A DNA stretch of 64,000 nucleotides from NCBI RefSeq assembly GCF_016741935.1, contig NZ_JAERRG010000002.1:62001-126000 (forward strand), in the 5' to 3' direction. The notes under the pieces were generated by a model, which was not told where the DNA came from, did not search any database, and was given only the letters and a program-made list of their open reading frames with translations. How positions within the stretch are numbered: the first letter of the stretch is position 1; each line of letters opens with the position of its first letter. Below are positions 24,177-35,703 of the stretch, piece after piece. The DNA is from Streptomyces endocoffeicus (GTDB taxonomy: Bacteria > Actinomycetota > Actinomycetes > Streptomycetales > Streptomycetaceae). A program made the position numbers and the translations under genes.

Positions 24177-26009
24177 CTACTCGACCGTCACCGACTTGGC
24201 GAGGTTGCGGGGCTTGTCGATGTCCCGGCCGAGCGCCAGCGCCGTGTGGTAGGCGAGCAGTTGGAGCGGAATGCCCATCAGGATCGGGTCGAGCTCCACC
24301 TCGTTGCGGGGTACCACGATCGTGTGGTCCGCCTTCTCCTGCTCCCGGTGGGCCACGGCCAGGATCCGGCCGCTGCGGGCCTTGATCTCCTCCAGCGTCG
24401 CCCGGTTCTTCTCCAGCAGGTCATCGTCCGGCAGGACCGCCACGGTCGGCACCTCGGGCTCGATCAGCGCGAGCGGCCCGTGCTTGAGCTCGGAGGCCGG
24501 GTACGCCTCGGCGTGGACGTAGGAGACCTCCTTCAGCTTCAGGGACGCCTCGCGCGCCACCGGGTAGCCGCGGACCCGCCCGACGAACATCATGCTCTTT
24601 GCGTTCGCATATTCCGCGGCGAGCTTTTTGATCTCCTCCTCGCCGCGCAGCACCTCCGCGATCTGCTCGGGCAGCTTGCGCAGCCCGGCGATGATCCGCT
24701 TGCCGTCGGCGACCGAGAGATCGCGGATCCGGCCCAGGTGCAGGGCGAGCAGCGCGAAGGCGACCGCGGTGTTGGTGAAGCACTTGGTGGAGACGACACA
24801 CACCTCCGGCCCGGCGTGGACGTACACCCCGCCGTCCGTCTCCCGGGCGATCGCGCTGCCCACGACGTTGACGACGCCCAGCACCCGCGCGCCCTTGCGC
24901 TTGAGCTCCTGGACGGCCGCCAGGGTGTCGTAGGTCTCGCCGGACTGGCTGACCGCGATGTAGAGGGTGTCCGGGTCCACCACCGGGTTGCGGTAGCGGA
25001 ACTCGCTCGCGGGCTCCGCGTCCGCCGGGATCCGGGCCAGCTCCTCGATCAGCTGGGCGCCGATCAGGCCCGTGTGGTACGCCGAACCACAGCCGAGGAT
25101 CTTGACCCGGCGCACCCCGCGCGCCTCGCGGGCGTCCAGGTTGAGCCCGCCCAGGTGGACGGTGGAGAAGCGGTCGTCGATCCGGCCGCGCAGCACCCGG
25201 TCCACGGCGTCGACCTGCTCGTGGATCTCCTTGTGCATATAGGTGTCGTGGCCGCCCATGTCGTACGACTCGGCCTCCCACTCCACGGTGGTGGGGGAGG
25301 TGGAGGTGCGGCTGCCCTCGGTGGTGTACGTGCGGTAGTCGTCGGCCTTGAGGGTGGCCATCTCGCCGTCGTCCAGGGTGACCACCTGGCGGGTGTGGCT
25401 GACCAGCGCGGCGACGTCCGAGGCGACGAACATCTCCTTCTCGCCGATGCCCAGCACCACCGGCGAGCCGTTGCGGGCGACGACGATGCGGTCGGGGAAG
25501 TCCGCGTGCAGCACGGCGATGCCGTAGGTGCCCTCGACCATCGCGAGCGCGTGGCGGACCTTCTCCTCCAGGGTGGGCGCCTGGGAACGGCCGATGAGGT
25601 GGGCGAGCGCCTCGGAGTCGGTGTCGGAGACCAGCTCCACGCCGTCGGCGGCCAGCTTGGCGCGCAGATCGGCGGCGTTGTCGATGATGCCGTTGTGGAC
25701 GACGGCGACCTTGCCGTCCGCGTCCGGATGCGGATGGGCGTTGATGTCGTTGGGCGCGCCATGGGTGGCCCAGCGGGTATGGGCGATACCGGTGGTGCCC
25801 GCGAACCGCTTGGGCAGCTTGGCCTCGAGGTCCCGGACCCGGCCCTTGGCTTTGGCGATCTTCAGCCCGGCGCTCTGGGCGCCCTTGGCGGGCTTGCCCT
25901 GGATCGCGATGCCCGCGGAGTCATAGCCGCGGTACTCCAGCCGCTGCAGCCCCTCCAGCAGCAGCGGCGCCACATCGCGTTTCCCGATGTATCCGACGAT
26001 TCCGCACAT
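24177..26009 (-). CDS. glmS: Glutamine-fructose-6-phosphate aminotransferase
   Basis: A 610-aa enzyme that makes glucosamine-6-phosphate from fructose-6-phosphate and glutamine, the entry to UDP-GlcNAc and peptidoglycan. It starts MCGIVGYIGKRDVAPLLLEG, so Cys2 is the glutaminase nucleophile once Met is removed. It has GIAHTRWATHGAPNDINAHP and the usual GATase loop, then two SIS domains (ILGCGSAYHTGLIGAQLIEE, AVSQSGETYDTLAAVQELKR, KELSYVHAEAYPASELKHG-like block) and ends KSVTVE. The length is normal. No glmS ribozyme is visible upstream, as expected for actinobacteria. With the nearby hexosaminidase it belongs to amino-sugar metabolism. Confidence 0.98.
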   Translation of the reverse strand: MCGIVGYIGKRDVAPLLLEGLQRLEYRGYDSAGIAIQGKPAKGAQSAGLKIAKAKGRVRDLEAKLPKRFAGTTGIAHTRWATHGAPNDINAHPHPDADGKVAVVHNGIIDNAADLRAKLAADGVELVSDTDSEALAHLIGRSQAPTLEEKVRHALAMVEGTYGIAVLHADFPDRIVVARNGSPVVLGIGEKEMFVASDVAALVSHTRQVVTLDDGEMATLKADDYRTYTTEGSRTSTSPTTVEWEAESYDMGGHDTYMHKEIHEQVDAVDRVLRGRIDDRFSTVHLGGLNLDAREARGVRRVKILGCGSAYHTGLIGAQLIEELARIPADAEPASEFRYRNPVVDPDTLYIAVSQSGETYDTLAAVQELKRKGARVLGVVNVVGSAIARETDGGVYVHAGPEVCVVSTKCFTNTAVAFALLALHLGRIRDLSVADGKRIIAGLRKLPEQIAEVLRGEEEIKKLAAEYANAKSMMFVGRVRGYPVAREASLKLKEVSYVHAEAYPASELKHGPLALIEPEVPTVAVLPDDDLLEKNRATLEEIKARSGRILAVAHREQEKADHTIVVPRNEVELDPILMGIPLQLLAYHTALALGRDIDKPRNLAKSVTVE

Positions 26010-26115
26010 GGTGTTCAGGCCCTCCCATTGGATCGCTGGTGCATGCTCGTGCTCGTGTCCGGCGGTGGCGGCCGCCGTAGTGGACCGGCGTCGTACCGGC
26101 GTCGTGCCGGCGTGG

Positions 26116-26391
26116 TCAGCCGTAGACGATGCGGCGCAGCTGGCGCAGCGAGAGTTCGGGCGGGGCCACCGCGCGGTACGGCAGCTCGGCCGTGATCCGC
26201 TCGAAGATGTCCGCGTTGGTCAGCCCGCCGGACTGGAGCTCGCGGTGGCGGCGCCGGACGAACTCCTCCGTCGTCTCGTCGAAGTACGCCAGGACGTCCA
26301 GCACCACCCGGCCGGCCTCGCCGCGGCTGAGCGGCGTACTGCGGACCAGGTGGTCGATAAGGTCATCGTGGGACATACGGCGGTCGAGCAT
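26116..26391 (-). CDS. Conserved hypothetical protein upstream of glmS
   Basis: A 91-aa helical protein: SHDDLIDHLVRSTPLSRGEA, GRVVLDVLAYFDETTEEFVR, then RHRELQSGGLTNADIFERIT and the Leu/Arg-rich end PPELSLRQLRRIVYG. Similar small proteins accompany glmS in Streptomyces; no function is known to me. ATG 26391 may be the first transcribed base region, as no ribosome site is seen; an internal ATG (MSHDD, 26376) is an alternative. It lies 106 bp upstream of glmS and may be cotranscribed with it. Confidence 0.72.
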   Translation of the reverse strand: MLDRRMSHDDLIDHLVRSTPLSRGEAGRVVLDVLAYFDETTEEFVRRRHRELQSGGLTNADIFERITAELPYRAVAPPELSLRQLRRIVYG

Positions 26392-26502
26392 CCGTAGATA
26401 CTGCGATGCGGCGCGGTGTTTCGCAACATTCCTGCCCGATATCGGGCAGGGTTGGGTCTCGGTGACGGAAAAACCGGCCTTCGACGGCGAGGAAGCTGTC
26501 TC

Positions 26503-27414
26503 TCAGGCGTCGGAGAAGCGGCGGAGCACGGCCTGTTTGGCGGTGGTGAACTCCTCCTCGGTGAGGATCCCGCTCTGGTGAAGATCGCCGAGTTCGCGCA
26601 GCCGTCGCAGCAGGACGTCGTGATCCACCTCACCCTCGTCGCCTCCGGCGGGCGGAGCGTCCGCGGGCACCGGCTCCGGGGCGGGAGGCTGGGCGGGGAG
26701 CGCCTTCGCCGGGGCACCCGGATGTGGCATCCGCGCCATGACGGCCGCCGCGACCAGCGCCATCAGCGGATCCTTCTTGAACCCGTACAGCACCACGGCA
26801 TGCGGGTCGTACTTGGGCGCGGCCGTCGCCGTGGCCCGCGCGGTGATGAAGCGGAGGTAGCCGTTCTCCAGCCCGGCGGCCGGGACCCACTCCACCATCT
26901 CCAGGTCGGGCAGGAGGATCGTGCGGGGGCCGCCGGACTTCTTCGACTCCTCGGTCTTCCAGTTCCAGTCCAGCCGGACCCGCTCACCGTCGAAGGAGGC
27001 CGTGGCGTCGCCCGCCGACGCCGAGATCGGCACCGAGGGGCCGGGCAGCACATAGCGGTCGCAAGGGCCGGGCGGCACCTGCTCCAGGGTCAGGGCCTGG
27101 CGGACCTCGTCGACCAGATACTCGGCGAGGTCCCTGCGGTCCGGCTCCACCGAGAGCTGATACGGGTCGGCGGCGTCCGGCAGCTTGCCGCCGGTGGCCT
27201 GCAGCAGCGGATCCGCCCCCTCGCGCAGGCGCAGCCGCAGCCGCCCCGACTTCCGCCCCGGCTCGTAGGCCACCCCGGCCAAGGCCACCAGGGGGACGGT
27301 CAGTTCGCCGAGCGCCTGCCGTACGGCCGGTACGGCGCGGTCCCGCCCCGGGACGATCCGGATCGCTTCCCCGTCAAAGCTCCAGGCGCCATCGCGCTGG
27401 GTGATTTCCGCCAT
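26503..27414 (-). CDS. DUF4429 / SHOCT-domain protein
   Basis: A 303-aa soluble protein. The N-terminal two thirds look like a duplicated PH-like DUF4429 region: GAWSFDGEAIRIVPGRD and, after a divider, DATASFDGERVRLDW each begin a repeat. After a Pro/Ala-rich linker (LPAQPPAPEPVPADAPPAGG) comes a C-terminal SHOCT helix pair (LLRRLRELGDLHQSGILTEE, EFTTAKQAVL), a module thought to mediate oligomerisation. Streptomyces genomes have several. It is divergent from the GH20 gene; the two share about 100 bp containing a DasR-like site. Confidence 0.85.
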   Translation of the reverse strand: MAEITQRDGAWSFDGEAIRIVPGRDRAVPAVRQALGELTVPLVALAGVAYEPGRKSGRLRLRLREGADPLLQATGGKLPDAADPYQLSVEPDRRDLAEYLVDEVRQALTLEQVPPGPCDRYVLPGPSVPISASAGDATASFDGERVRLDWNWKTEESKKSGGPRTILLPDLEMVEWVPAAGLENGYLRFITARATATAAPKYDPHAVVLYGFKKDPLMALVAAAVMARMPHPGAPAKALPAQPPAPEPVPADAPPAGGDEGEVDHDVLLRRLRELGDLHQSGILTEEEFTTAKQAVLRRFSDA

Positions 27415-27445
27415 GCGGTGAATTCTGACAGGCAGACAGCGACAC

Positions 27446-27461
27446 ATTGGTCTACACCTTG
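27446..27461. promoter_or_regulatory. DasR-responsive element (dre)-like site
   Basis: ATTGGTCTACACCTTG matches 11 of 16 positions of the dre consensus ACTGGTCTAGACCACT, with the core TGGTCTA-x-ACC intact. DasR is the GntR repressor released by glucosamine-6-phosphate that controls chitin and GlcNAc genes. The site is 57 bp upstream of the GH20 start. Confidence 0.72.
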
Positions 27462-27517
27462 ACCGCAACTGACCCTCGCGGTACCCAAGATGCCACGTTT
27501 CGTTGAAGGGATCCCCT

Positions 27518-29173
27518 GTGAGACGACGCCGTGCTCGACTTCTGTGTTCCCTACTGCTGACCGTGGTGGCCGGGGCGGGGACCGCGGCCTCCTCCGCCTC
27601 CGCTTCTCCGGCTTCCCCCTGGTCCTCCCGCTCGTCCTCCGATTCCGCCCAGGACCCCGCCGCGGCCGCCCCTGTCCCGCTGGACCGGGTCGTGCCCGCG
27701 CCCGCGTCCGTACGGCCCGCCGCGGGCTCGTACGCGATCCGCCCCGACAGCCGCATCCGGGTGTCCGGCTCCGACGGCGCGGCGCGTTCGGCGCGCCGGG
27801 TGGGCGACTACCTGGCGAAGGTGCTGCGCCCCTCCACCGGCTTTTCGCTGCCCGTCACCACGCGATCGGGTGACGACGGCATCCGGCTGCGGCTGACGCC
27901 CAAGGCGGCCGGGGCGCGGACGCTGGGCGAGGAGGGGTACCGGCTCCAGGTGACCGGCCGCGCGATCACCCTCACCGCACGCGGCTCCGCCGGGCTGTTC
28001 CACGGTGTCCAGACGCTGCGGCAGCTGCTGCCCGCGTCCGTCGAGCGCACCACCCGGCAGTCGGGCCCCTGGCGGGTCTCCGGCGGCACCATCACCGATG
28101 TGCCGCGCTACGCCTGGCGCGGCGCGATGCTCGATGTCTCCCGGCACTTCTTCGGTGTGGACCAGGTCAAGCGCTATATCGACCAGCTGGCCCTCTACAA
28201 GATCAACAAGCTGCATCTGCATCTCTCGGACGACCAGGGGTGGCGGATCGCGATCGACTCCTGGCCGAAGCTGGCCCGGTACGGCGGCTCCACGCAGGTC
28301 GGGGGCGGGCCCGGCGGCTACTACACCAAGGACGACTACCGCGAGATCGTGCGCTACGCGGCGAGCCGTGAGCTGACCGTCGTCCCCGAGATCGACATGC
28401 CGGGCCACACCAACGCGGCCCTCGCCTCCTACGCGGAGCTCAACTGCGACGGCGTCGCCCCGCCGCTCTACACCGGTACCGAGGTCGGCTTCAGCTCGCT
28501 GTGCGTGCCGAAGGAGGTGACGTACGACTTCGTGGACGACGTCATCCGCGAACTCGCCGCGCTCACCCCCGGCCCCTACCTGCACATCGGCGGCGACGAG
28601 GCCCACTCCACCAGCCATGAGGACTACGTGGCCTTCATGGACCGGGTGCAGCCGGTGGTCGCCAAGTACGGCAAGACGGCGGTCGGCTGGCACCAGCTGA
28701 CCGGTGCGCACCCCGCGAAGGGCGCGATCGCCCAGTACTGGGGGACGGACGGGAGCGAGAAGGAGGTCGCGGACGCGGCCAAGGCGGGCACCCGGCTGAT
28801 CCTCTCCCCGGCCAACCGCGCCTATCTGGACATGAAGTACGACGCCAACACGCCCCTGGGGCAGAACTGGGCCGGGTACGTCGAGGCCAAGCAGTCCTAC
28901 GACTGGGACCCGGGCACGTACATCAAGGGCGCCCCGGAGTCCTCGGTGCTCGGTGTCGAGGCGCCGCTGTGGTCGGAGACCCTCCAGACCAGCCCGCAGA
29001 TCGAGTACATGGCCTTCCCCCGCCTCCCCGGCATCGCCGAGCTCGGCTGGTCGCCCGCGAGCGCCCACGACTGGGACGCGTACAAGGTGCGGGTGGCCGC
29101 ACAGGGCCCCCGCTGGGACGCGATGGGCATCGCGTACTACCACTCCCCGCAGATCCCCTGGCCCAACAGCTGA
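27518..29173 (+). CDS. Secreted beta-N-acetylhexosaminidase (GH20)
   Basis: A 551-aa exported enzyme that removes terminal GlcNAc/GalNAc from chito-oligosaccharides. A signal peptide (RRRARLLCSLLLTVVAGAGT) is followed by a Ser/Pro-rich spacer, the GH20b N-domain (about 60-185) and the catalytic barrel from RYAWRGAMLDVSRHFF. The Asp-Glu pair of substrate-assisted catalysis is in PYLHIGGDEAHST. Other blocks: LHLHLSDDQGWRI, VPEIDMPGHTNAAL, WTETLQ-like LWSETLQTS. GTG 27518 is the start because GAAGGG lies 7 nt upstream. The dre site and glmS nearby put it in the DasR/GlcNAc network; it looks like the counterpart of the S. coelicolor HexA-type enzyme. Confidence 0.95.
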   Translation: MRRRRARLLCSLLLTVVAGAGTAASSASASPASPWSSRSSSDSAQDPAAAAPVPLDRVVPAPASVRPAAGSYAIRPDSRIRVSGSDGAARSARRVGDYLAKVLRPSTGFSLPVTTRSGDDGIRLRLTPKAAGARTLGEEGYRLQVTGRAITLTARGSAGLFHGVQTLRQLLPASVERTTRQSGPWRVSGGTITDVPRYAWRGAMLDVSRHFFGVDQVKRYIDQLALYKINKLHLHLSDDQGWRIAIDSWPKLARYGGSTQVGGGPGGYYTKDDYREIVRYAASRELTVVPEIDMPGHTNAALASYAELNCDGVAPPLYTGTEVGFSSLCVPKEVTYDFVDDVIRELAALTPGPYLHIGGDEAHSTSHEDYVAFMDRVQPVVAKYGKTAVGWHQLTGAHPAKGAIAQYWGTDGSEKEVADAAKAGTRLILSPANRAYLDMKYDANTPLGQNWAGYVEAKQSYDWDPGTYIKGAPESSVLGVEAPLWSETLQTSPQIEYMAFPRLPGIAELGWSPASAHDWDAYKVRVAAQGPRWDAMGIAYYHSPQIPWPNS

Positions 29174-29198
29174 GCCTGTTCCGGGACCCGCGGCCCGG

Positions 29199-29231
29199 GG
29201 CGGGGCACCGTCGCTGAGACGGTGCCCCGCC
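29199..29231. terminator. Bidirectional terminator between GH20 gene and acdH
   Basis: Perfect 14-bp arms GGCGGGGCACCGTC / GACGGTGCCCCGCC with a 5-nt loop between two convergent genes. Confidence 0.92.
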
Positions 29232-29256
29232 GGGTGGCGCTCAACGCCGCTTGTGC

Positions 29257-29331
29257 GGCTTCAGCTTCAGCTTCGGCTTCAGCTTCAGCTTCGGCTTCAG
29301 CTTCGGCTTCAGCTTCGGCTTCGGCTTCAGC
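29257..29331. repeat. Hexanucleotide tandem array (RGCTTC), about 12.5 copies
   Basis: An uninterrupted run of GGCTTC and AGCTTC units begins 26 bp after the terminator and ends at the stop codon of acdH (29327-29329), which is itself formed by a unit. On the leftward strand a shifted frame would read a Lys-Pro-Lys-Leu tail. Confidence 0.96.
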
Positions 29332-30493
29332 TCGCGAAGCCCAGCTCTCGGGCGATCAGCGTGCGCTGGACCTCGCTGGTGCCCTCGCCGATCTCCAGGA
29401 TCTTGGAGTCCCGCCACATCCGGGCCACCGGATACTCGTTCATAAAGCCGTAGCCACCGTGGATCTGGGTGGCCTCGCGGGCGTTGTCCACCGCGACCTC
29501 GGAGGAGTAGAGCTTCGCGATCGACGCCTCCTTCTTGAACGGCTCGCCGAGCACCAGCCGGGACGCCGCGTCGCGCCAGGCCACCCGGGCCATATGGGCG
29601 CGCATCTCCATGTCGGCCAGCTTGAACTGGATCGCCTGGTTGGCGCCGATGGGGCGGCCGAACGCCTCGCGGGTCCTGGCGTACGACACCGACTCGTCCA
29701 CACAGCCCTGGGCGAGCCCGGTGGCCAGGGCGGAGATCGCGATCCGGCCCTCGTCCAGTATCCGCAGGAACTGGGCGTAGCCCCGGCCCTCCGCGCCCAG
29801 CAGATTCGCGGCCGGGACCCGGCAGTCGGCGAAGGACAGCTCGCGGGTGTCCGATGCGTTCCACCCCACCTTGGAGTAGGGGGCGGCCACGCTGAAGCCG
29901 GGGGTGCCGGACGGCACGATGATCGAGGAGATCTCGGGGCGGCCGTCCTCCTTGCGGCCGGTCACGGCGGTGACGGTGACCAGCGCGGTGATGTCCGTAC
30001 CGGAGTTGGTGATGAAGCACTTGGTGCCGTTGATCACCCACTCGCCCGTGGCCTCGTCCACCCGGGCCGTGGTGCGGGTGGCGCCCGCGTCCGAGCCGCC
30101 GCCGGGCTCGGTCAGGCCGAACGCGCCCAGGGTCTCACCGGAGCAGAGCCCCGGCAGCCAGGTGCGCTTCTGCTCCTCCGTGCCGTAGAGGAAGATCGGC
30201 ATCGCGCCGAGCGAGACCCCCGCCTCCAGGGTGATCGCCACCGAGGAGTCCACCCGGGCCAGCTCCTCCAGGGCGAGGCAGAGCGCGAAGTAGTCCCCGC
30301 CCATACCGCCGTACTCCTCCGGGAAGGGCAGGCCGAACAGGCCCATCCGGCCCATCTCGCGGATGATCTCGTACGGGAACTCATGGTGCTCCCAGTACTC
30401 CCCGATCTTGGGGGCGACCACATCATGCGCGAACGCCTCGACGGTGCGGCGCAGTTCCTCGTGTTCGGGGCTGAGTCGGTGGTCGATCGGCAT
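29327..30493 (-). CDS. acdH: Acyl-CoA dehydrogenase (branched-chain/isovaleryl type)
   Basis: A 388-aa FAD flavoprotein that introduces the alpha-beta double bond in acyl-CoAs. The ACAD signature FGLTEPGGGSDAGATRT, the flavin-binding NGTKCFITNSGTDIT, and YMNEYP-like end QIHGGYGFMNEYPVARMWRD are present; the Glu in this last region's upstream loop places it with the isovaleryl/short-branched group. It is the last gene of the leftward operon, 3 bp after HMG-CoA lyase, so it probably oxidises isovaleryl-CoA in leucine breakdown (and perhaps isobutyryl- or 2-methylbutyryl-CoA). Its stop lies in the hexanucleotide repeat. Confidence 0.93.
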   Translation of the reverse strand: MPIDHRLSPEHEELRRTVEAFAHDVVAPKIGEYWEHHEFPYEIIREMGRMGLFGLPFPEEYGGMGGDYFALCLALEELARVDSSVAITLEAGVSLGAMPIFLYGTEEQKRTWLPGLCSGETLGAFGLTEPGGGSDAGATRTTARVDEATGEWVINGTKCFITNSGTDITALVTVTAVTGRKEDGRPEISSIIVPSGTPGFSVAAPYSKVGWNASDTRELSFADCRVPAANLLGAEGRGYAQFLRILDEGRIAISALATGLAQGCVDESVSYARTREAFGRPIGANQAIQFKLADMEMRAHMARVAWRDAASRLVLGEPFKKEASIAKLYSSEVAVDNAREATQIHGGYGFMNEYPVARMWRDSKILEIGEGTSEVQRTLIARELGFAS

Positions 30494-30496
30494 GGC

Positions 30497-31428
30497 TCAG
30501 ATCTCCTTCTGGGAGAGGGCGCGGACGGTACGGGACGGGCTGGGCCGGCCCAGATGCCGGGCCATCCACACGCTGGTGGCGGTGAGACGGCCGATGTCGA
30601 CCCCGGTCTCGATGCCGAGGCCGTCGAGCATCCACACGAGGTCTTCGGTGGCGAGATTGCCGGTGGCGCTCTTGGCGTACGGGCAGCCGCCGAGGCCCCC
30701 GGCGGAGGCGTCGACGGTGGTCACGCCGTGCTCGAGCGCGGCGAGGGTGTTGGCGAGCGCCTGGCCGTAGGTGTCGTGGAAGTGCACGGCCAGCCGGTCG
30801 TCGGCGACGCCCGCCTCGTTGAGCGTGTCCAGCAGCTCCCGCACATGGCCCGGGGTGGCCACGCCGATGGTGTCGCCGAGGCTGATCTCATCGCACCCCA
30901 TGTCCAGCAGGCGGCGGCTGACCGAGACGGTCTGGGAGATCGGGACCGGGCCCTCCCACGGGTCGCCGAAGCACATCGACAGATAGCCGCGCACGGCCGC
31001 GCCCGCGTCCTTGGCCTTGGTGACGACCGGCTCGAACATCTCCAGCGCGCCGTCCACCGTGCGATTGAGGTTGGCCTTGGCGAAGGACTCCGTGGCGCTG
31101 GCGAAGACGGCGATCTCGCGCACGCCCAGCGCGAGGGCGCGGTCCAGCCCGCGCTCATTGGGCACGAGCACGGGGAGCCGGGCGTCCACGTCGTCGATGA
31201 GCGGCATCAGCTCCTCGGCGTCGGCCAGTTGGGGCAGCCACTTGGGGTGGACGAAGCTGGTGGCCTCGATGGTGGTGAGGCCGGCCTCGGCGAGCCGGTG
31301 GATGAACTCGGCCTTGACGGCCGCCGGGACCAGCGCCTTCTCGTTCTGCAACCCGTCCCGGGGGCCCACCTCGTGGATCCGGACCCGGGTGGGCAGCCCG
31401 GGGGCGGGGACGGTCATGGGGAGGGTCA

Positions 31429-31429
<1 letters not shown>
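30497..31429 (-). CDS. hmgL: Hydroxymethylglutaryl-CoA lyase
   Basis: A 310-aa TIM-barrel lyase that cleaves HMG-CoA to acetyl-CoA and acetoacetate, the last step of leucine degradation. Signatures: RIHEVGPRDGLQNEKALVPA (catalytic Arg and metal-binding Asp), TTIEATSFVHPKWLPQLADA, HFHDTYGQALANTLAAL (metal-binding His-x-His) and the catalytic-Cys loop GGLGGCPYAKSATGNLATED. GAGGAG lies 8 nt before ATG 31429; a GTG one codon earlier is possible. It overlaps the stop of the carboxylase alpha gene. Confidence 0.95.
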
Positions 31430-33933
<2,504 letters not shown>

Positions 33934-33947
33934 CGGGTGCATCCCCC

Positions 33948-35600
33948 TCACATCCGGAAGACGCCGTAGCCGGGCGCCGCGGGCTCGGTGGCCGTACGGC
34001 CGGGCAGCGGTGCGTTGGCGCAGGCCGTAAGGGCGAGGCCGAGCACCGTACGGGTCTCCAGGGGGTCGATCACACCGTCGTCCCACAGCCGGGCGGTGGC
34101 GTAATAGGCGTTTCCCTGCGCCTCGTACTGTTCGCGGACCGGGGCCCGGAACGCCTCCTCTTCCTCGGCGCTCCACTCCTCCCCGCGCGCTTCCATCTGG
34201 TCGCGCTTGACGGTGGCGAGCACCGAGGCGGCCTGCTCACCGCCCATCACCGAGATCTTGGCGTTGGGCCACATCCACAGGAAGCGCGGCGAATAGGCCC
34301 GGCCGCACATCGAGTAGTTGCCCGCGCCGTAGGAGCCGCCGATGACGACCGTGAGCTTGGGGACGCGGGTGCAGGCCACGGCGGTGACCATCTTGGCGCC
34401 GTGCTTGGCGATACCGCCCGCCTCATAGCTGCGGCCCACCATGAACCCCGAGATGTTCTGCAGGAAGACCAGGGGGATGCCGCGCTGGTCGCACAGCTCG
34501 ATGAAATGGGCGCCCTTCTGGGCCGATTCGGAGAACAGGATGCCATTGTTGGCGACGATGCCCACCGGGTGGCCCATGATCCGCGCGAAGCCCGTGACCA
34601 GCGTGGTGCCGAACTCGGCCTTGAACTCGGCGAACCGCGAGCCGTCCACCACCCGCGCGATGACCTCCCGCACGTCGTACGGCGTGCGCGAGTCGACCGG
34701 AACCGCCCCGTAGAGCCCCGCCGGGTCCACCGCGGGCTCCTCGGAGGGCTCCAGCGGCCACGGCGGCGACCCCTGCCGCATCGGGGACGGCGGCAGGGTG
34801 GCGACGATGGAGCGGACGATCCGCAGCGCGTGGGGGTCGTCCTCGGCCAGGTGGTCGGTCACGCCCGAGACCCGGGAGTGGACCTCGCCACCGCCCAGCT
34901 CCTCCGCCGAGACCACCTCACCGGTGGCCGCCTTCACCAGCGGCGGCCCGCCCAGGAAGATCGTGCCCTGCCCGCGCACGATCACGGCCTCGTCGCTCAT
35001 CGCCGGGACATACGCCCCGCCCGCCGTGCAGGACCCCATCACGGCCGCGATCTGCGGAATTCCGGAGCCGGACAGCCGCGCCTGGTTGTAGAAGATCCGC
35101 CCGAAGTGGTCGCGGTCCGGGAAGACCTCGTCCTGCATGGGGAGGAAGGCACCGCCGGAGTCGACCAGATAGACGCACGGCAGACGGTTCTCCAGCGCGA
35201 CCTCCTGGGCGCGCAGATGCTTCTTCACCGTCATCGGGTAGTACGTGCCGCCCTTGACCGTGGCGTCATTGGCGACCACGACCACCTCGCGGCCCGACAC
35301 CCGCCCGATCCCGGCGATCACCCCCGCCGCCGGGGCCTGGCCCTCGTACATCCCCTCGGCCGCGAGGGGTGCCAGCTCCAGGAACGGGGAGCCCGGATCC
35401 AGCAGTGTGTCCACCCGGTCGCGCGGCAGCAGCTTGCCGCGCGCGGTGTGCCGCGCCCGCGCCTTCTCCCCGCCGCCCAGCCGCGCCACGGCCAGCTTCT
35501 CGCGCAGCCGCGCGGCCAGCTCGCGATGCCCGGCCTCATTGGCCTTCCAGGCCTCGGACCCCGGGTCGGCGCCGCTGTGCAGCGCCGGTGCCTGCTCCAT
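33948..35600 (-). CDS. accD1: Acyl-CoA carboxylase beta chain (carboxyltransferase), probably methylcrotonyl-CoA
   Basis: A 550-aa carboxyltransferase with both crotonase-like halves. The N-half has [40 protein letters not shown] and [20 protein letters not shown]; the C-half has [40 protein letters not shown] and [20 protein letters not shown]. The second oxyanion-hole Gly pairs are intact. These sequences are typical of methylcrotonyl-CoA carboxylase beta chains rather than propionyl-CoA types. It is first in the leucine operon, 14 bp ahead of the alpha-chain gene, and divergent from the TetR gene. Confidence 0.95.
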   Translation of the reverse strand: MEQAPALHSGADPGSEAWKANEAGHRELAARLREKLAVARLGGGEKARARHTARGKLLPRDRVDTLLDPGSPFLELAPLAAEGMYEGQAPAAGVIAGIGRVSGREVVVVANDATVKGGTYYPMTVKKHLRAQEVALENRLPCVYLVDSGGAFLPMQDEVFPDRDHFGRIFYNQARLSGSGIPQIAAVMGSCTAGGAYVPAMSDEAVIVRGQGTIFLGGPPLVKAATGEVVSAEELGGGEVHSRVSGVTDHLAEDDPHALRIVRSIVATLPPSPMRQGSPPWPLEPSEEPAVDPAGLYGAVPVDSRTPYDVREVIARVVDGSRFAEFKAEFGTTLVTGFARIMGHPVGIVANNGILFSESAQKGAHFIELCDQRGIPLVFLQNISGFMVGRSYEAGGIAKHGAKMVTAVACTRVPKLTVVIGGSYGAGNYSMCGRAYSPRFLWMWPNAKISVMGGEQAASVLATVKRDQMEARGEEWSAEEEEAFRAPVREQYEAQGNAYYATARLWDDGVIDPLETRTVLGLALTACANAPLPGRTATEPAAPGYGVFRM

Positions 35601-35636
35601 GGCTACGAGCCCCCTCGCTCGGTCCTGCTCGGTACC

Positions 35637-35681
35637 GTTAGTGAACGTTAACTACTCCCCACCAGGTTAACGACCACTAAC
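35637..35681. promoter_or_regulatory. TetR operator in the divergent carboxylase/regulator promoter
   Basis: Two mirror-image 16-nt blocks, GTTAGTGAACGTTAAC (35637-35652) and GTTAACGACCACTAAC (35666-35681), are separated by 13 bp. Each block repeats the core TTAAC/GTTAA. To the right, TAGAAT (35691-35696) would start transcription next to the ATG of the TetR gene, so both divergent units could be repressed. The S. avermitilis regulator AccR is reported to use TTAA-containing palindromes; I recall this without being able to check. Confidence 0.78.
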
Positions 35682-35703
35682 CCCGCTGTCTAGAATTGAG
35701 GCC

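Noticed and set aside
26010..26115. glmS ribozyme or riboswitch upstream of glmS
   Set aside because: The 106-bp gap lacks the ribozyme core and actinobacterial glmS genes are not known to carry it.
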